DNA of 64,000 nt from Nissolia schottii (lineage: Eukaryota; Streptophyta; Magnoliopsida; Fabales; Fabaceae), in the NCBI GenBank assembly GCA_003254905.1, contig QANU01084768.1, forward strand, positions 37,137-101,136. The letters run 5' to 3'. Within the stretch, counting starts at the first letter, position 1, and the number at the start of each line of letters is the position of its first letter. Positions 1 through 11,753 of this stretch are shown here, one piece after another. The position numbers and the translations under genes were made by a program. The notes beneath the pieces were generated by a model. It did not search any database. It was not told the DNA's origin and saw only the letters and a program-made list of their open reading frames with translations.

Positions 1-2
1 TC

Positions 3-1277
3 TTTGCATACACTGTTCTCGTGTACGTACAAGACAATGTGGGTTGGGCCGTTGGGTACGGCATTCCAACCATTGGGCTTGCCTTCTCGATCATCGTGTT
101 CTTGATAGGGACACCCTTCTATAGACACAACTTGCCCGCAGGGAGCCCTTTCACCAGAATGGCCAGGGTCCTTGTGGCGGCTGTAAGGAAATGGAAAGTG
201 CGTCTTCCCTCTGACTCTGGAGAACTGTACGAGCTTGATGCACTAGAGTATGTAAATAAAGGGAAAGTCAGAATTTATCCCACTCCAACCTTGAGGTGAT
301 TTTTCTAAATTCTATCTCATACGAGTTTACTAATAAAAAGACGTAAATTTATTTGATAAGAGTTTACGAGCTAACTCGAGAATTTAACAAGCAGGTTCCT
401 GAGCAAGGCGAGCGTCAAAACTTGTTCAAGCACAAGCCCTTGGAAGCTATGCCCAGTCACCCAAGTAGAGGAGACAAAACAAATGCTGAGAATGATCCCC
501 GTCTTGGTTGCTAACCTCGTCCCCAGCACAATGGTTGCTCAGATAAACACCCTCTTCGTGAAGCAGGGGACCACGCTCGACAGACGCATCGGGAGCTTCA
601 CCATTCCGCCGGCAAGTTTAGGCGCATTCGTGACCCTGTCCATGCTCGTCTGCGTTGTGCTCTACGACCGCGTCTTTGTCAGGATCATGCAGAGGCTCAC
701 CGGCAATCCCAGAGGAATCACCCTTCTCCAGAGAATGGGAATCGGCCTCGTGATCCACATAGCGATCATGGTCACCGCGTCCCTGACCGAGAGGCACAGG
801 CTCGCCGTGGCCAGGGAGCACGGGCTGGTTCAAAGCGGAGGGCAAGTTCCTCTGACCATATTCATCTTGCTCCCCCAATTTGCGCTTATGGGAATCGCCG
901 ATGCGTTCTTGGAGGTTGCGAAGATCGAGTTCTTCTACGACCAGGCGCCGGAGAGCATGAAGAGCCTGGGCACCTCTTACTCCATGGCCACCCTAGGGAT
1001 CGGGAATTTCCTCAGCACTTTCCTCCTCTCGACGGTTTCGCGCATCACCAAGGAACACGGGCACCGGGGGTGGATTTTGAACAACTTGAACGCTTCGCAT
1101 CTTGACTACTACTACGCCCTTTTGGCGGGGCTGAACGTGCTCAACTTCGTGCTGTTCATGCTCGTTGCGAGGTTCTATGTGTACAGGGCTGAAGTTTCGG
1201 ATTCCATGAAGGTTCTTGCGGAGGAGTTGAAGGAGAGGAGAGCCGTTGTGTCGAGCCAAGTGATACCGAGAGATTAG
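3..1277 (+). CDS. NPF5/PTR3-like nitrate/peptide transporter, C-terminal two exons (5' partial)
   Basis: Proton-coupled transporter of the NRT1/PTR (NPF, major facilitator) family, acting in a membrane; the substrate (nitrate, peptide or hormone) cannot be read from sequence. The open frame already runs at the window edge (TVLVYVQDNVGWAVGYG), so the N-terminal part, roughly 220 residues by comparison with the family, lies outside. Exon A ends at 295 (TTGAG|GTGATT) and exon B starts at 395 (AAGCAG|GTTCC). The 99-bp intron joins in frame as LRFLSKAS, followed by PWKLCPVTQVEETKQMLRM, a typical NPF segment. The conserved FYDQAPESMKSLGTS and GWILNNLN motifs and hydrophobic helices follow, and the stop is the TAG at 1275-1277. 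The best match in memory is the Arabidopsis PTR3/NPF5.2-5.3 group. No frameshift is visible, so it looks functional. The intron carries a transposon-like end next to its acceptor (see findings). Confidence 0.93.
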
Positions 1278-2200
1278 GTGTGATTTGGTGATTGGACGGT
1301 TGGGAAGGGAAATAATAATTAGCAGCCAAATATGTCTGAACTGATACGTGTGGTCTTTGACATGGTTTTGGTCACTGGATGATGATGATTTATTTGAGTT
1401 ATAGCTGGTTTTAATAGAGTCTTTAGTGACTGTCTGTGTGATCATGTTTAGGTATTAACACCTTCTTGTCTTAGAGAATAATGATGACATGGATCATGAA
1501 GGAAACAAGGTTGGAGAAGGGAACATTTGATGCTCTTTATTTCCAGCTACTACCCAAATGTCAATTACTTTTATTATTTGGCTTTATAAATATGTGTAAC
1601 TTTGATATTATGGCAGCGTTTAGGAAACTTTTTTCTCTAAAGTGACATTCCATTATTTGAACTTTTGACACTACAAATAAAGTTTGTCTACAAATGCAAT
1701 CCTTTTTTCATCCATTCATCAATTTTGGGTACACATTTAGTACACTAATGGGTTCTTTTTCATAATGCACACTTCGGCAAGTGTGCTGGGTCTCACTATG
1801 AGAAAACCATCTTATACGAATGGAATTTTTAATGGGTACCTTTTGTCGCAAATTTTGACAAATTTGAATGGTCAAATTTATTAAAAATGTCAGCAAAGAA
1901 CTACTAATTATTTATGCCGTCCGTATACTAATGGATATTTCGGTTGACACAATAAAAATTATTTTTTAATTATTTCTAATATTATTGAAGAAATTTTGAT
2001 TATCGAAAGCTGTCAGAATTCGAATTTTCGCATTGGGAATAAATTATCGCTTTCTTGAAATGCAAGATTTCATTAAAATTTGGTATTGACAGGCTTGGAT
2101 GCAAAATCTGTTGGTAGCATTAGGTTAAGAAGACGTAGCTCCCTCATTTCTTCTTCCCTTCACTGCGCCTCACTCTTTCTCTAGTGATTCGCTACCACCG
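1278..2200. other. Intergenic DNA downstream of the transporter
   Basis: This holds the transporter 3' UTR and AT-rich spacer. An AATAAA-like signal lies near 1675. No convincing coding frame or structured repeat was seen; the short reading frames here have no recognisable motif. Confidence 0.6.
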
Positions 2201-3170
2201 TGTAGCAACCTGAATTTTCATAATAAAGATTAGCTCATTACATATGAGTAATCAAATAGGAATATACACTTAACCTTAATTTTAGGAGATTTGCCAAAAG
2301 ACAATATGAGTCAAAGATTAATAGAAAGTCAACTTTTGGCCCAAAAGGCCAATTTGATAATTATAAGAAAGAGTATAATTTCTCATAAAATAATACTCTT
2401 ATTAATTATTAAAATTATAACCTATATTATTTAGAGCCTCGATAATAATTTATTATTAATATTAAAGTTATAAGATAAAATATTTAAGTTAAAATATTTA
2501 TTAAAGGTAATAATTATTATATAAAGATAAAATAAGATTTATCACAAATAATATATTTAAAGAGATAATTAGAATCATAGAATAAATTATTAAGAGTAAA
2601 TATAATATTTTATCATCTTTAGTTATCTATAATAATAGTGAACATAATATGTTATTATTCATAATTATTTATATTGATACTAAGGATTGTTATTTTGATA
2701 ATTATATTGTAGGGTAAAATTCTTTTTTGGTTTCATAATTATATTCAATTAATCACTTTGGTCTCGTACTTTTAAAAACATTTAATTTGCTCTCACCACT
2801 AAAAAGCACCTTATTCCAGTGGATTTTGTTAAATTACCAGTGAATTTAACATTTTTTGGAGAATTTTGCATCAGAAAATATCCATATATATATATATAGT
2901 GTTGGAAATGTGCTTACGGTAGATATTGCATTCGCCGATTTTGATGAGAATTATCTGGCAGTAATAATTTAGGGGAGGCTGTGTTTTCTAACTCATTATT
3001 GGTAGACAAATTCATAGGTAGTTGTCAATAATAAAAGAAAATATATTTCAAATATCGATGGATTTCTCCGTCAATAGAGTATAATAATTTTTAGAAATAA
3101 ATATTGAAAATGATGTTAAACATTGTGGATAAACGGGCAAAGGGACACCAAAAAAATATAGTAGAAAGAT
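2201..3170 (+). repeat. AT-rich repeat DNA with a possible LTR 5' terminus
   Basis: The stretch opens with TGTAGCAACCTGAATTTTC, which resembles the TGTAACATCCC and TGTAGCACCTC starts of the long LTRs elsewhere in this window. What follows is very AT-rich and non-coding, so this may be the 5' end of the LTR whose 3' half is at 3782-4908, split by other insertions. Around 2715-2830 is a degraded half of a 'taaaat..tttggt' foldback-type repeat. The flanking bases give no clear target duplication, so the LTR assignment is weak. Confidence 0.35.
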
Positions 3171-3332
3171 AGAAAATAGAGAAATAACAATTGTATTATC
3201 TGAGGTGTTCTTCTTTGCATAGGAGGTTGAGCCTATTTATATTCTGAAGACTCAACGGCCAAAATAAATTACAATCAATTTAAAAGATTATAATTAAATC
3301 AAATCATTTACAATCATTAACATAAATTATTC

Positions 3333-3580
3333 TTAACATGAAGCAGCACGCCTTCTGTATTGTTTCATATCTCCATTACTTGGACTTTCAACTATTGGAC
3401 TTTGAATACATTGCTTTGCTCTTTTGGTCCTTCTATCTAGGAGAAGAGATCTCAATATTTCGTTGATATTTAAATGTACCGACACCACTTTGATATGAGC
3501 ACATGGAAGACCAAGTGACTCAAATCGCATATAGGAACATTTAAATTCCATGTCATCTGGGTAATATGCAACACACCAAC
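3333..3580 (-). pseudogene. FAR1/FHY3-type (MULE-derived) SWIM-domain fragment
   Basis: On the minus strand a short frame encodes EFKCSYMRFESLGLPCAH followed by an RSLLLDRRTKRAK stretch. This is the SWIM zinc-finger region of FAR1-related sequences, the domesticated or mobile Mutator-like transposase family (pattern C-x-C..FE..G.PC.H). Here the second Cys of the first pair is replaced by Tyr. The DNA-binding and transposase catalytic domains are absent and the open part is only about 80 codons, so this is a relic. The frame continues upstream to 3683 with unrelated residues, so the fragment boundary on that side is unclear. Confidence 0.6.
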
Positions 3581-3700
3581 TCAAGAGGACGGTCCCACGA
3601 CATGTGAAGGAGAATGATGAACAAGCCAAGTGACGCAAGAGGACGCCACCCAGGAGCATAAGAGAATCTCCCAATCCCCTCATGCATTAACAACGATGGT

Positions 3701-3767
3701 ATGACTGATTGTATGTGGACGTGTGTGTATGTATGTATGTATGTATGTATATATATGTATATATGTA

Positions 3768-3811
<44 letters not shown>
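3701..3811. repeat. Compound microsatellite (TATG)n-(GT)n
   Basis: A tract of TATG/TGTA repeats runs into roughly 18 GT units ending near 3811. The repetitive protein frame it produces is an artefact. It lies just upstream of, or inside, the LTR fragment that follows. Confidence 0.9.
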
Positions 3812-3812
<1 letters not shown>

Positions 3813-4908
3813 CACGAGGGCCCGTTCCGACTGCACTAAGTACGTTAATAATAAAGAAGCTCGATAAGGAACCCTACACCCTAGGGAAAAGATTAGTTCA
3901 CCTGGACATTTAGTAATTTAGATAAAGCCGCTCCGGATTAGCAAGATTAAAACTGAACTAGAATTATAGGCTGCATGACACGTAGATATCTCCAGAGCGA
4001 CCTAGATCATAACCAAGCCAAAAGAAGATTAGGAACCCTTATAGATGCCCACTGGGAACGCATGGTTCTCACCCCACTTGCTTGTGATGCCAGATGTCAG
4101 GATTTGTACGAGCCATGGGATCCACGCCAGCCACTCCGATTATTTTGGATGAAGACGGGGAGGAGTCTCCACTGCACGAGAAAGACGTCGAGGTGGACCC
4201 AAACTCTCTACCTCCCCAACGGTTGTCCTGTTATCGTCTAGGACTAAGGAAAAGGGTGAACCCGTTCTTCAGACGGCGCCTCGCCCCGCGCACTCACGAC
4301 GCTAAGGCTGGACCTTCCACCGCACACCAGGACCTACCCATGATCCCCTAGACTTCCCGGGAGGTGGATGAGGACGAGGACTCCCCAGTCTTGGACTCTC
4401 CTGCATCCACCAGTGATGACTCTGAAGAGGAAGACAACATGGAGCTCGACTCTGACAAATAGGAGGAAGATCCGAACGAAGACTCTAAAGAAGACTAGTG
4501 ATAGACTAGCAGGGTATTCTTTGGTTGTATGTATCTAAGTGTAAGACTGAAAGAGGTGCATGTAATATGTGAATGATATATATATATATATATATTGCTT
4601 TGTCTAAATGGGGCCAATTACGTGCAATTATTCTTCATTGTTGACTATGCTATAATGTAATTGTCGCGGAGGACTATCGAGACTCTATAGGGCTTTACCG
4701 CTTTGTTGTACCTACATAGTTGTTCACGCGTGGCTCCTACTTGTGAATATAGTTAATTATGTAAGAGTTTTCTTTAAACTGGTCCATATTTTTGCATTAA
4801 GCTATTTTTCAAGGTATAGGGACTGAGAGTAATCCCAACCGAAGTAGAACACAACCCTATGAACAAGATTTACGACTATAGCGTGAAACTGCAAGTAAGG
4901 GTGTTTCA
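3782..4908 (+). mobile_element. Long-LTR Ty3/gypsy: 3' part of an LTR
   Basis: Landmarks shared in the same order with the intact solo LTR at 24733-27746 are 'gataaagcc..gga..tag', 'gaacgcatggttctcaccc', an acidic GAAGA-rich stretch near 4380-4500, 'ggtccatatttttgcat' at about 4781, 'cccaaccgaag..acaaccctat' and a GGTGTTTCA end (GGTGTTACA in the intact copy). It is non-coding LTR sequence. A TA microsatellite sits near 4577-4596. The 5' half is missing or displaced, see 2201-3170. Confidence 0.7.
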
Positions 4909-5360
4909 CCACTCACCTTAACATGGTTGACCGCTAAGGAGCACTAAGCTGAGAGCTCCTAACACACCCTACAAGGAGGCTCTGCTTCCCCACAAATAGA
5001 AGACGAGAGAAAGAAAAGAAATTAAAACATAACTGAAGCGAAAAATCTCACAAAAGTGTGACCTCTCAAGCTCTAGAGTGAATTAGCAAGTCTAAACACT
5101 CACGGAAAGTTTCTATATATAAGGGGAGGAGTAGACGCCCTTTTATAGCTGCAAATGATGTGAGACAGATTTCCCAACGTGCTGCAGCGCTCCCTGGGTG
5201 CTGCAGGGCGCCCACACACTGTGTCACTACAGCGTGCCTAGTGTGCTACGATGCGGTAGCTTTGCTATCTCGCATCTCGCGTGAGATGTACTCTATGGCT
5301 TGCGCGAGACGTACCTTCTCTCTTTTTTTTCTCTCTTCTAAGAGTCATCACACAACTTTT
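4909..5360 (-). mobile_element. Probable gypsy LTR fragment, antisense
   Basis: Read on the minus strand the segment starts TTGTGTGATGACTCTTAG, carries CGCG palindromes of the TCTCGCG type and then a TATA-like GCTATAAAAGGGCG. The LTR remnant at 59365-59443 has the same opening (TTGTGGCGACTCTA) and the same TCTCGCGCGAGAC palindrome. I read both as one LTR family. No target duplication was found. Confidence 0.4.
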
Positions 5361-5864
5361 TTTTTCTTAAAAGAACTTGATTTGAGTTTTTTTTTCTAGT
5401 ACAACTATCTATTTAAAGTTCAGTGTACAAACCTATCGCTAGAGTTGACGTTGTGCATTGCAAAAATGTTTAAATTGGTTCTCATTAATTAAAACTCATG
5501 ATTTTGTGTAGATTTTTAGATTTGTTGAATTTAACCCTTTAATCTAACTTGTGTAACATGAAGAACTTGATTTGTGATTTTTTTGCTAGTAGATCTATTT
5601 GGAGTTAGGGTCCAAATCAGCCCCCATATGTTGTTCATGTGGAATCAAAAACTTAAGACTTTTCCCACAGCAAACCTTGAAATTTCGCCTAGCTTCTTTA
5701 CTATGTTTGAGTTAACATATTGAATTTGCTTTATGGAAGAAAAGAAACTTATTTCTACTTCATGTGATAGGCTCACTAGTCCATCAAAGTTACGTGCAAA
5801 ATGCTGCCTCCTTAAATTGTGATTCATCACATGTTTACATATGTTGAAATATCACATTGCTTAG
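5361..5864. other. AT-rich spacer, nothing recognised
   Basis: T-rich tracts and short open frames without motifs. Two similar stretches ('agaacttgatttgagttttttttctagta' type, near 5365 and 5562) form an imperfect direct repeat about 200 bp apart. Confidence 0.5.
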
Positions 5865-8800
5865 CACAACAAATTTGACTTTTTTGTAATGTCTTTTTCT
5901 GTGACAACTGAAAAATCATCACCAAATATGACATATTTGTGACTACTTTTTTTAGTTTTAGTGAGAACCTAATAAACTCATCAAAACATATATAACTTAT
6001 AGTGACTGATGCTCTTTCATGCACTAGTCATGACAAGTATAGTGAGTCCTTTTACGAACTCAGATTGTCATACTCACGAAGACGAAGTAATTAGGTTATT
6101 TTACAACATAGGCACTCTTAGTTGTATAGGTTTGATCTTTTCAGAGGTTTGTGTTTAATTATATGAATTAAAGAAAATAAAACAAATTAATTAAACAATG
6201 GAAATAAAGAACACAATTTAATTTGATTTGAGAAAAAAAATGGGAAGAGGCATTAGAATACTTGACTTCCACTCTCCTGCCTATGTTGCTAGTTACTACT
6301 CCTATCCAATTATGAGATTTATTGATAGTTAATGGTTGGGGTTAGTGGTTACTAGCCTATCTCGAGTTCAAGTAACCCTCTTAGTCTAGATTGGCCCTTC
6401 TAGTCTCTCAGGAGGTCTAAACCTACTCTAAGGGTTTATGCCGTAGCTACCAAGCCCTCACACGACCACACAAGTCGCGGTAAACCCTCTCGATGTCTTG
6501 CTCAACCTATGGTTGCTAAGCCTAATCCTATTTCGCAATCTTTCTCTCTTGTCTCAAGTAAGGATACAAACTACCTATATGGTGATCAGACACCTAAATA
6601 GTGCAAGCAAAATAAAGTAGCAAACGTTAATTCAACAAAACCATAATCATATAAGGAGTAATAATTTTACAACATAAACGACATAGATTTTTCGTCCATG
6701 TCATAACTAGAAGGAGTTTAGTTCATGCTAATAGAAAGAAATATAATTGTGGAAGAAGAAGAGAAACGATACATAGAGAACACGAATAGATGAATTTCCT
6801 ATTGATCATAGAGATCAATGAAGTCTCATTCAGCCTTCTAGCTCTCCTAGGGTTGCCTCTTCACTCCAAACTGTCTTCTTTATGCTTCGAGGTAAAAGTG
6901 TTTATGTTCTATTTATAGAGGAGTTGTGAAGGTTTGAGAAATCCTATAATTTTTTTTCAGCGAAGGTTTGTTGCTCGAGTAAGCATAAGTGCAGCTCAAG
7001 CGAAAAGTGTATTTCTCTAAAGTGTGATTTTTGCTGCTCTGTTATGCGTTGGAGTGTTGTAGGCATTGCTAGAGCGCTCCCTATAGCTTTTTCTTCATGT
7101 TTTCTTGAATTTTCTTGGCTCCTATGCTTCCCAATCCTCCATGGCTTTCTCCAATAGAAACTATTCACCTATAAAACACCCGAAGACACATATTTCCACC
7201 TGTCATGCCTAACCTGTTAGTTTATGCAACCTAAGTGAAATTCTACATGAGTGCATGCAAATGCAACCTAATATGTAGCTAAAATACCTAAAAACTATAT
7301 GAATTAGCAAGCAAAAAGAACTTTAATTGGAAAATAATCAATAACAACTTATAAAAGTCACCACAATAGATTTAAACTTATAGTGACAACTTATAAACTC
7401 ATCACAATAAATTTACCTTATAGTAACAATTCTCAAAAGTTGTTACAATAGAGGCGTAACCTACCGTGTCAACTCATAAAATTCCTCACAGTAGAATAAT
7501 ATTCAGTAATGACCCAAAAAAGTTTTCACAGTAGATGTACATGGTTTTAGGGAACGCCTGAAAATAATCCTTTAACAATAGAAGTGCTCACATACTAACC
7601 ACCCCCGACAAACTTGGCTAAATTTATTCTGCAACTCAAGAATTATATTTTCCCACTAAAATTTTGATTCTCCCACCGTAGTTTAAATAACAAAATAGAA
7701 AGAAAAAAAAGATTGTTTGAGAACCCATTGCATTAGTCTTGCCGCTCACCACCACGTACTTGCATTAGTCTTGCCGTTCTACTGCCCTCGCTCGACTCTG
7801 TTTTCAATTGGTAAATGTATTGATACATGTGAACTTGTCTAAATTTCTGGCTCTTTCTTTCTTCATCCTCCATTTTTTCTTATTCTATTTCTCTTTTTCC
7901 TTTCCTCCACTTTTTATTCTTCCCATCTTCTTGCCCCTTTAATGCCTTTAAAATCATTTAATTTCTCTTTTTCTCATGTACAAGAATACTCATACAATGC
8001 AATTTGAATTTATCAAAATTGAACCTTCCACTATATGGTTCCTCAATCCTATATATTGTGCTAACAAAATAATTTATCTGCGTAATAGGAATTCCACCAA
8101 ATTGTAGCAATGTTTGTACTTTGTCTTGTAACTTGCATGATTAGGATTTTTGGCCATTTCAAGAGAAGTATCCCCTGCCCTTGCCACTAGCACCAACAAT
8201 ATTGACACTAAAACTTGAATAATATTTGAGCTATTGTAGGTAAACCAATAAGTGGTTGTTTAATTCACATGTTTATTGTTAGCTCTTTGTTTAAGTGATG
8301 AGAATACATGCTTTTGGATGGCTGTCTTAGATTTGAGAGTTCATTTAATGTTACATTGGAACTAGGAAATTAATGAACCTGCATTGGTTCCTCGTATATA
8401 TAGCTAAAGTTGGCTCCATTAAATATTCACGTAAAACTATGATGTTCTATTCATATAAAACTTGTCACATTAAGATGGAGCTATTTATAAAGAAAATATA
8501 AGATGGATCTTTAAGATGCCTTCTAGTTCATTATGCCTCATATTTTTCTCTGATTTATTTTTATTATTTTTATGAATTTTTGCAGGAAGTTGACAATTAA
8601 GTTGTAATTATTTCCGTGATTTACTAATAATGATATTCAATTCTCTTATTCTATCCAAAAAATGTTTGATTCCCTCTTAAAAAGTTAAACTACTCTTACA
8701 AAATATTCTACTTAGTATAGCTCTTGCTTTTGATTGTGCAAGCTAGAGTGATTTTTGTTGTGGCCTTTTTAGCTTGTATTTTAGTTATGCCATAAAATCA

Positions 8801-10419
8801 CAGATGCAAGCATGTAAATAAATATACAATATATTTATGAGATGTGTTATTTGTATCTATTTATGCGTGTGGCACCATGTTAACACAGATATATCCACCT
8901 TTGGATGAGATTTCAATGGGGCCCACACCTCATTAAAATCTCACCTAATGATAGATATGTGTGAGTCGGCATGATGTTTCACGCATGAATGAACATAAAA
9001 ACCATTTTCCTTGCGTTACTCAGTACTACATATTACTCCTTTATTAACATTTTCTTAGTAACATTTTTTAAATGGTTTCTACACAGCATTGAGGAATTTG
9101 TGTATCAGCAATTATTTATAACCATGCTGTAGCAGGAAGTGTCTCCCACAGCAGACCCGGTTCAGTTTCTTCAACTTGATTTCACTTCAACATTCTTTGT
9201 TTATCTATTTCAAGCTCCTCTTGGGATTCTAAGCTAAATCACTACCAAATTTTGCATTTTTAGTCTCACTCTAACATCTACACAAAGATTATCTAATACA
9301 TTCCCAGATTCCCAATCCTCAAGTAAACATGAGGATTACTCTTAGAATCTTAATTTTTGTAACATTTTTCTTTGTAAGATTTTCTTTTTTATTTTCATAA
9401 TGTTTTTTCTTCTGTTGCAATGGATGTGTCATTGGCTTTAATTGTGTCATTATTTGTTGTGAACAATGTCAATAGCAGGTAGTGAGATGTAACTTGGAGC
9501 TACGAGAAGTGTCAAGAAACCCATGGTGAATATGTTACACTTCGGTAGGAGCCATGTATGTTTCTTCATTTGTTTTTATAGATAGCAATTTGTGACAAAT
9601 AGATAATGCCAATTATGGCTTTAATCTATGTCTTTATTTGTTTTATTTAAAAAAATATTTTATTAGTAGTCAATGGGTTACATCAAATTTTGAAATAATG
9701 TCAATAACTCTACTTTTTTAATTTGTAATATTCATAGACGGTCTAGAACCAAGATCCAACATAGATGGTAGTTTTGATATGTATCAAGCACTTCAAGTTT
9801 GGCTTATAATTTTATATTTGTTGTTATAAATGTTATTTAACATGCATGGTTTTATAAACATTAAATAGAAAATGAAAGTTATTTATATTTTTTTATCATA
9901 TGCAATCAATATGGTATGAGCAAAAAAAAAAGTATCATTTAAAGTAAAAAAAAAAATATAAAGGTCTTCAGTGACGACTATTCGTAGTAACTAAAAGTAA
10001 TAATTCTAGTAAAAATATTTAGTAGCGAAAAATGTAATTACTAAAAACTCTTTTGATGACAAATATTTATATCATCACTAATTGTGTAACTTTTAGTGAT
10101 GACTCTTGGTTGTTGCTATATAGTTATTTGTTTAGCTATGATCTAAGTCATCACAAAATGTATGACTTGTAATGATGGCTTAAAGTTGTCACAAAATAAG
10201 TAATTTATAAGTGACGATTGAAGGCATCACAAAAGGTGTTACTTTTAGTGATGGCTACTTAAAGTTGTCACTGTTGATCTTTTGGGTACAACACATAAGG
10301 CACGACAATTTGTCATCATCATAGTTATCAAAAGTTGTCACTAAAAGTTTGTGGCGACATTAAAAAATTTGGTGATGACTTTAATAAAGTCATCACCAAA
10401 AGTCAAATTTCTTGTAGGA
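5865..10419. mobile_element. Decayed CACTA (En/Spm)-like transposon, non-autonomous
   Basis: The right end reads GTCAAATTTCTTGTAG, the complement of the common plant CACTA terminus CACTACAAGAAATTTG with its last bases altered. The left end at 5865 reads CACAACAAATTTGACTTTT, a degraded version of the same terminus. Both sides carry the arrays typical of CACTA subterminal regions: many copies of 'gtgatgac/gtcatcac' and 'agttgtcac' in both orientations at about 5870-6010, 7340-7560 and 9960-10410. The interior has no transposase frame and contains other inserted or decayed DNA (about 6060-7330, AT-rich 7560-9950). The expected 3-bp target duplication is not clear. Extent is inferred from the two ends. 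Confidence 0.5.
8861..8990. mobile_element. Small foldback element (MITE-like), about 130 bp
   Basis: The two halves are imperfect inverted repeats. The left arm reads TTATGCGTGTGGCACCATG and continues to GATGAGATTTCAATGGGG. The right arm is its complement, ending CATGATGTTTCACGCATGAA. Arms of about 60 nt flank a GGGCCCACAC centre. No coding potential. Superfamily not determined. Confidence 0.6.
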
Positions 10420-11753
10420 GTACAATTCAAATGCTATGAATATATGAATATATCAATAAGTAACGCTCAGTTGAGGGCAATTAGAGTATGCTCTGGAGAC
10501 GATTATATGTAACTCCTAGATATGGACAAGTGAAGTGAAAGACAAGCATAGTTAAGTAAACAATTAGATCAAGACATAACTTTCATAATGCATTTGAGAT
10601 TAGTAAGTTATATGTGATATAGTATGTGATCATTGTTTAGATAACATGATGCTAGAAAATGGTAACCACATTGGTCATTAGGTACCTCATATAATTCATG
10701 AATCTAAAACGGCTGACACGATACATAGACACTTAGATATTTATTTAGGATCCACTGTGAAACTTGTGTTTCTAACATCTTCTATTTTCATATCGCGATA
10801 TGATGTCTAGATGGATCATGGTGACTTATAGAGTGATGAAGATTTTATTAAGACTAAGCACAATCCATCAGTAACTTTAGAGGGTCACCTCCCCCTAGAT
10901 TTTCTTGTAGAAAGGGTGTATAGGATCTCCTCGAGAACTTGTTTGTGGAGTGTCACCGCTTGTTTTATCCACTTCGTTTTGTTCCTTTATTTGCTCAATG
11001 TATTTGGGTTATGTCATGGCTTTGTGATCTATATGATGCATATGCATGGTTGAATTTAATTATATAATAATGTAAAAAAGTTTTATATTGTCAATGCATA
11101 AAAATTAACTTAAAATATAATATACTTGTCAATTTGTATCATTATAATGCATCTTTGTTTAACGGTAAACATAGATACAATCCATATTAATAATGTAAAT
11201 TCTACATAATAATGGAGAATAACAAACTATTGTTTTTGAAAGAAGATTTATTTCATGGGCAACTATAAAATAACCATTACTATGTCGTTGTGGGTGTTTA
11301 TTTTAAAAATAAAATTTTTCTTAGTTGAAGATGTTAGCACGAAACTTTTGATTTTATTTTCTATCTCTTTATTGTGGTGAGATTAGACTATTATTGCGAT
11401 CAAGAGAAACGTCAAACAATTTTACCACTTAAAATCCTTGTGTTAGTACTATAATCTCTCTAAAATTCATATTGGTGAATTAGATTGAAGATTAAAAATA
11501 ATAATAAATAGAGTCTCTCTCAATTCACTATCAACAATCTCACTCAATTTATGCACCAACTAATTCAAACACTTACTTCGGTATCGCAAGTCCATCGTCA
11601 ATTATGGCATTGAATTGAGCAAATTAGGATTATTCAATTTGGTTAGTTTCACAAATGTAGATTGGGGTGGTAATGGCAATGATCATACATCCACCTGAGC
11701 ATAAATTGTATATATCAATGGGAGTCTTGCTTCTTGGAGCCCTAAAAGCAAAA
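10420..11753. other. AT-rich intergenic DNA, nothing recognised
   Basis: No open frame, terminal repeat or motif that I can assign. Scattered phrases near 10700-10900 look like decayed retroelement DNA, but this is only an impression. Confidence 0.5.

Noticed and set aside
3701-3913. Met/Tyr/Val/Cys repeat protein
   Set aside because: Produced by the TATG/GT microsatellite.
2201-4908. A single intact LTR spanning the whole interval
   Set aside because: The two ends look LTR-like, but the flanks do not give a matching 5-bp duplication and a FAR1-type fragment lies between; kept as two separate partial calls.
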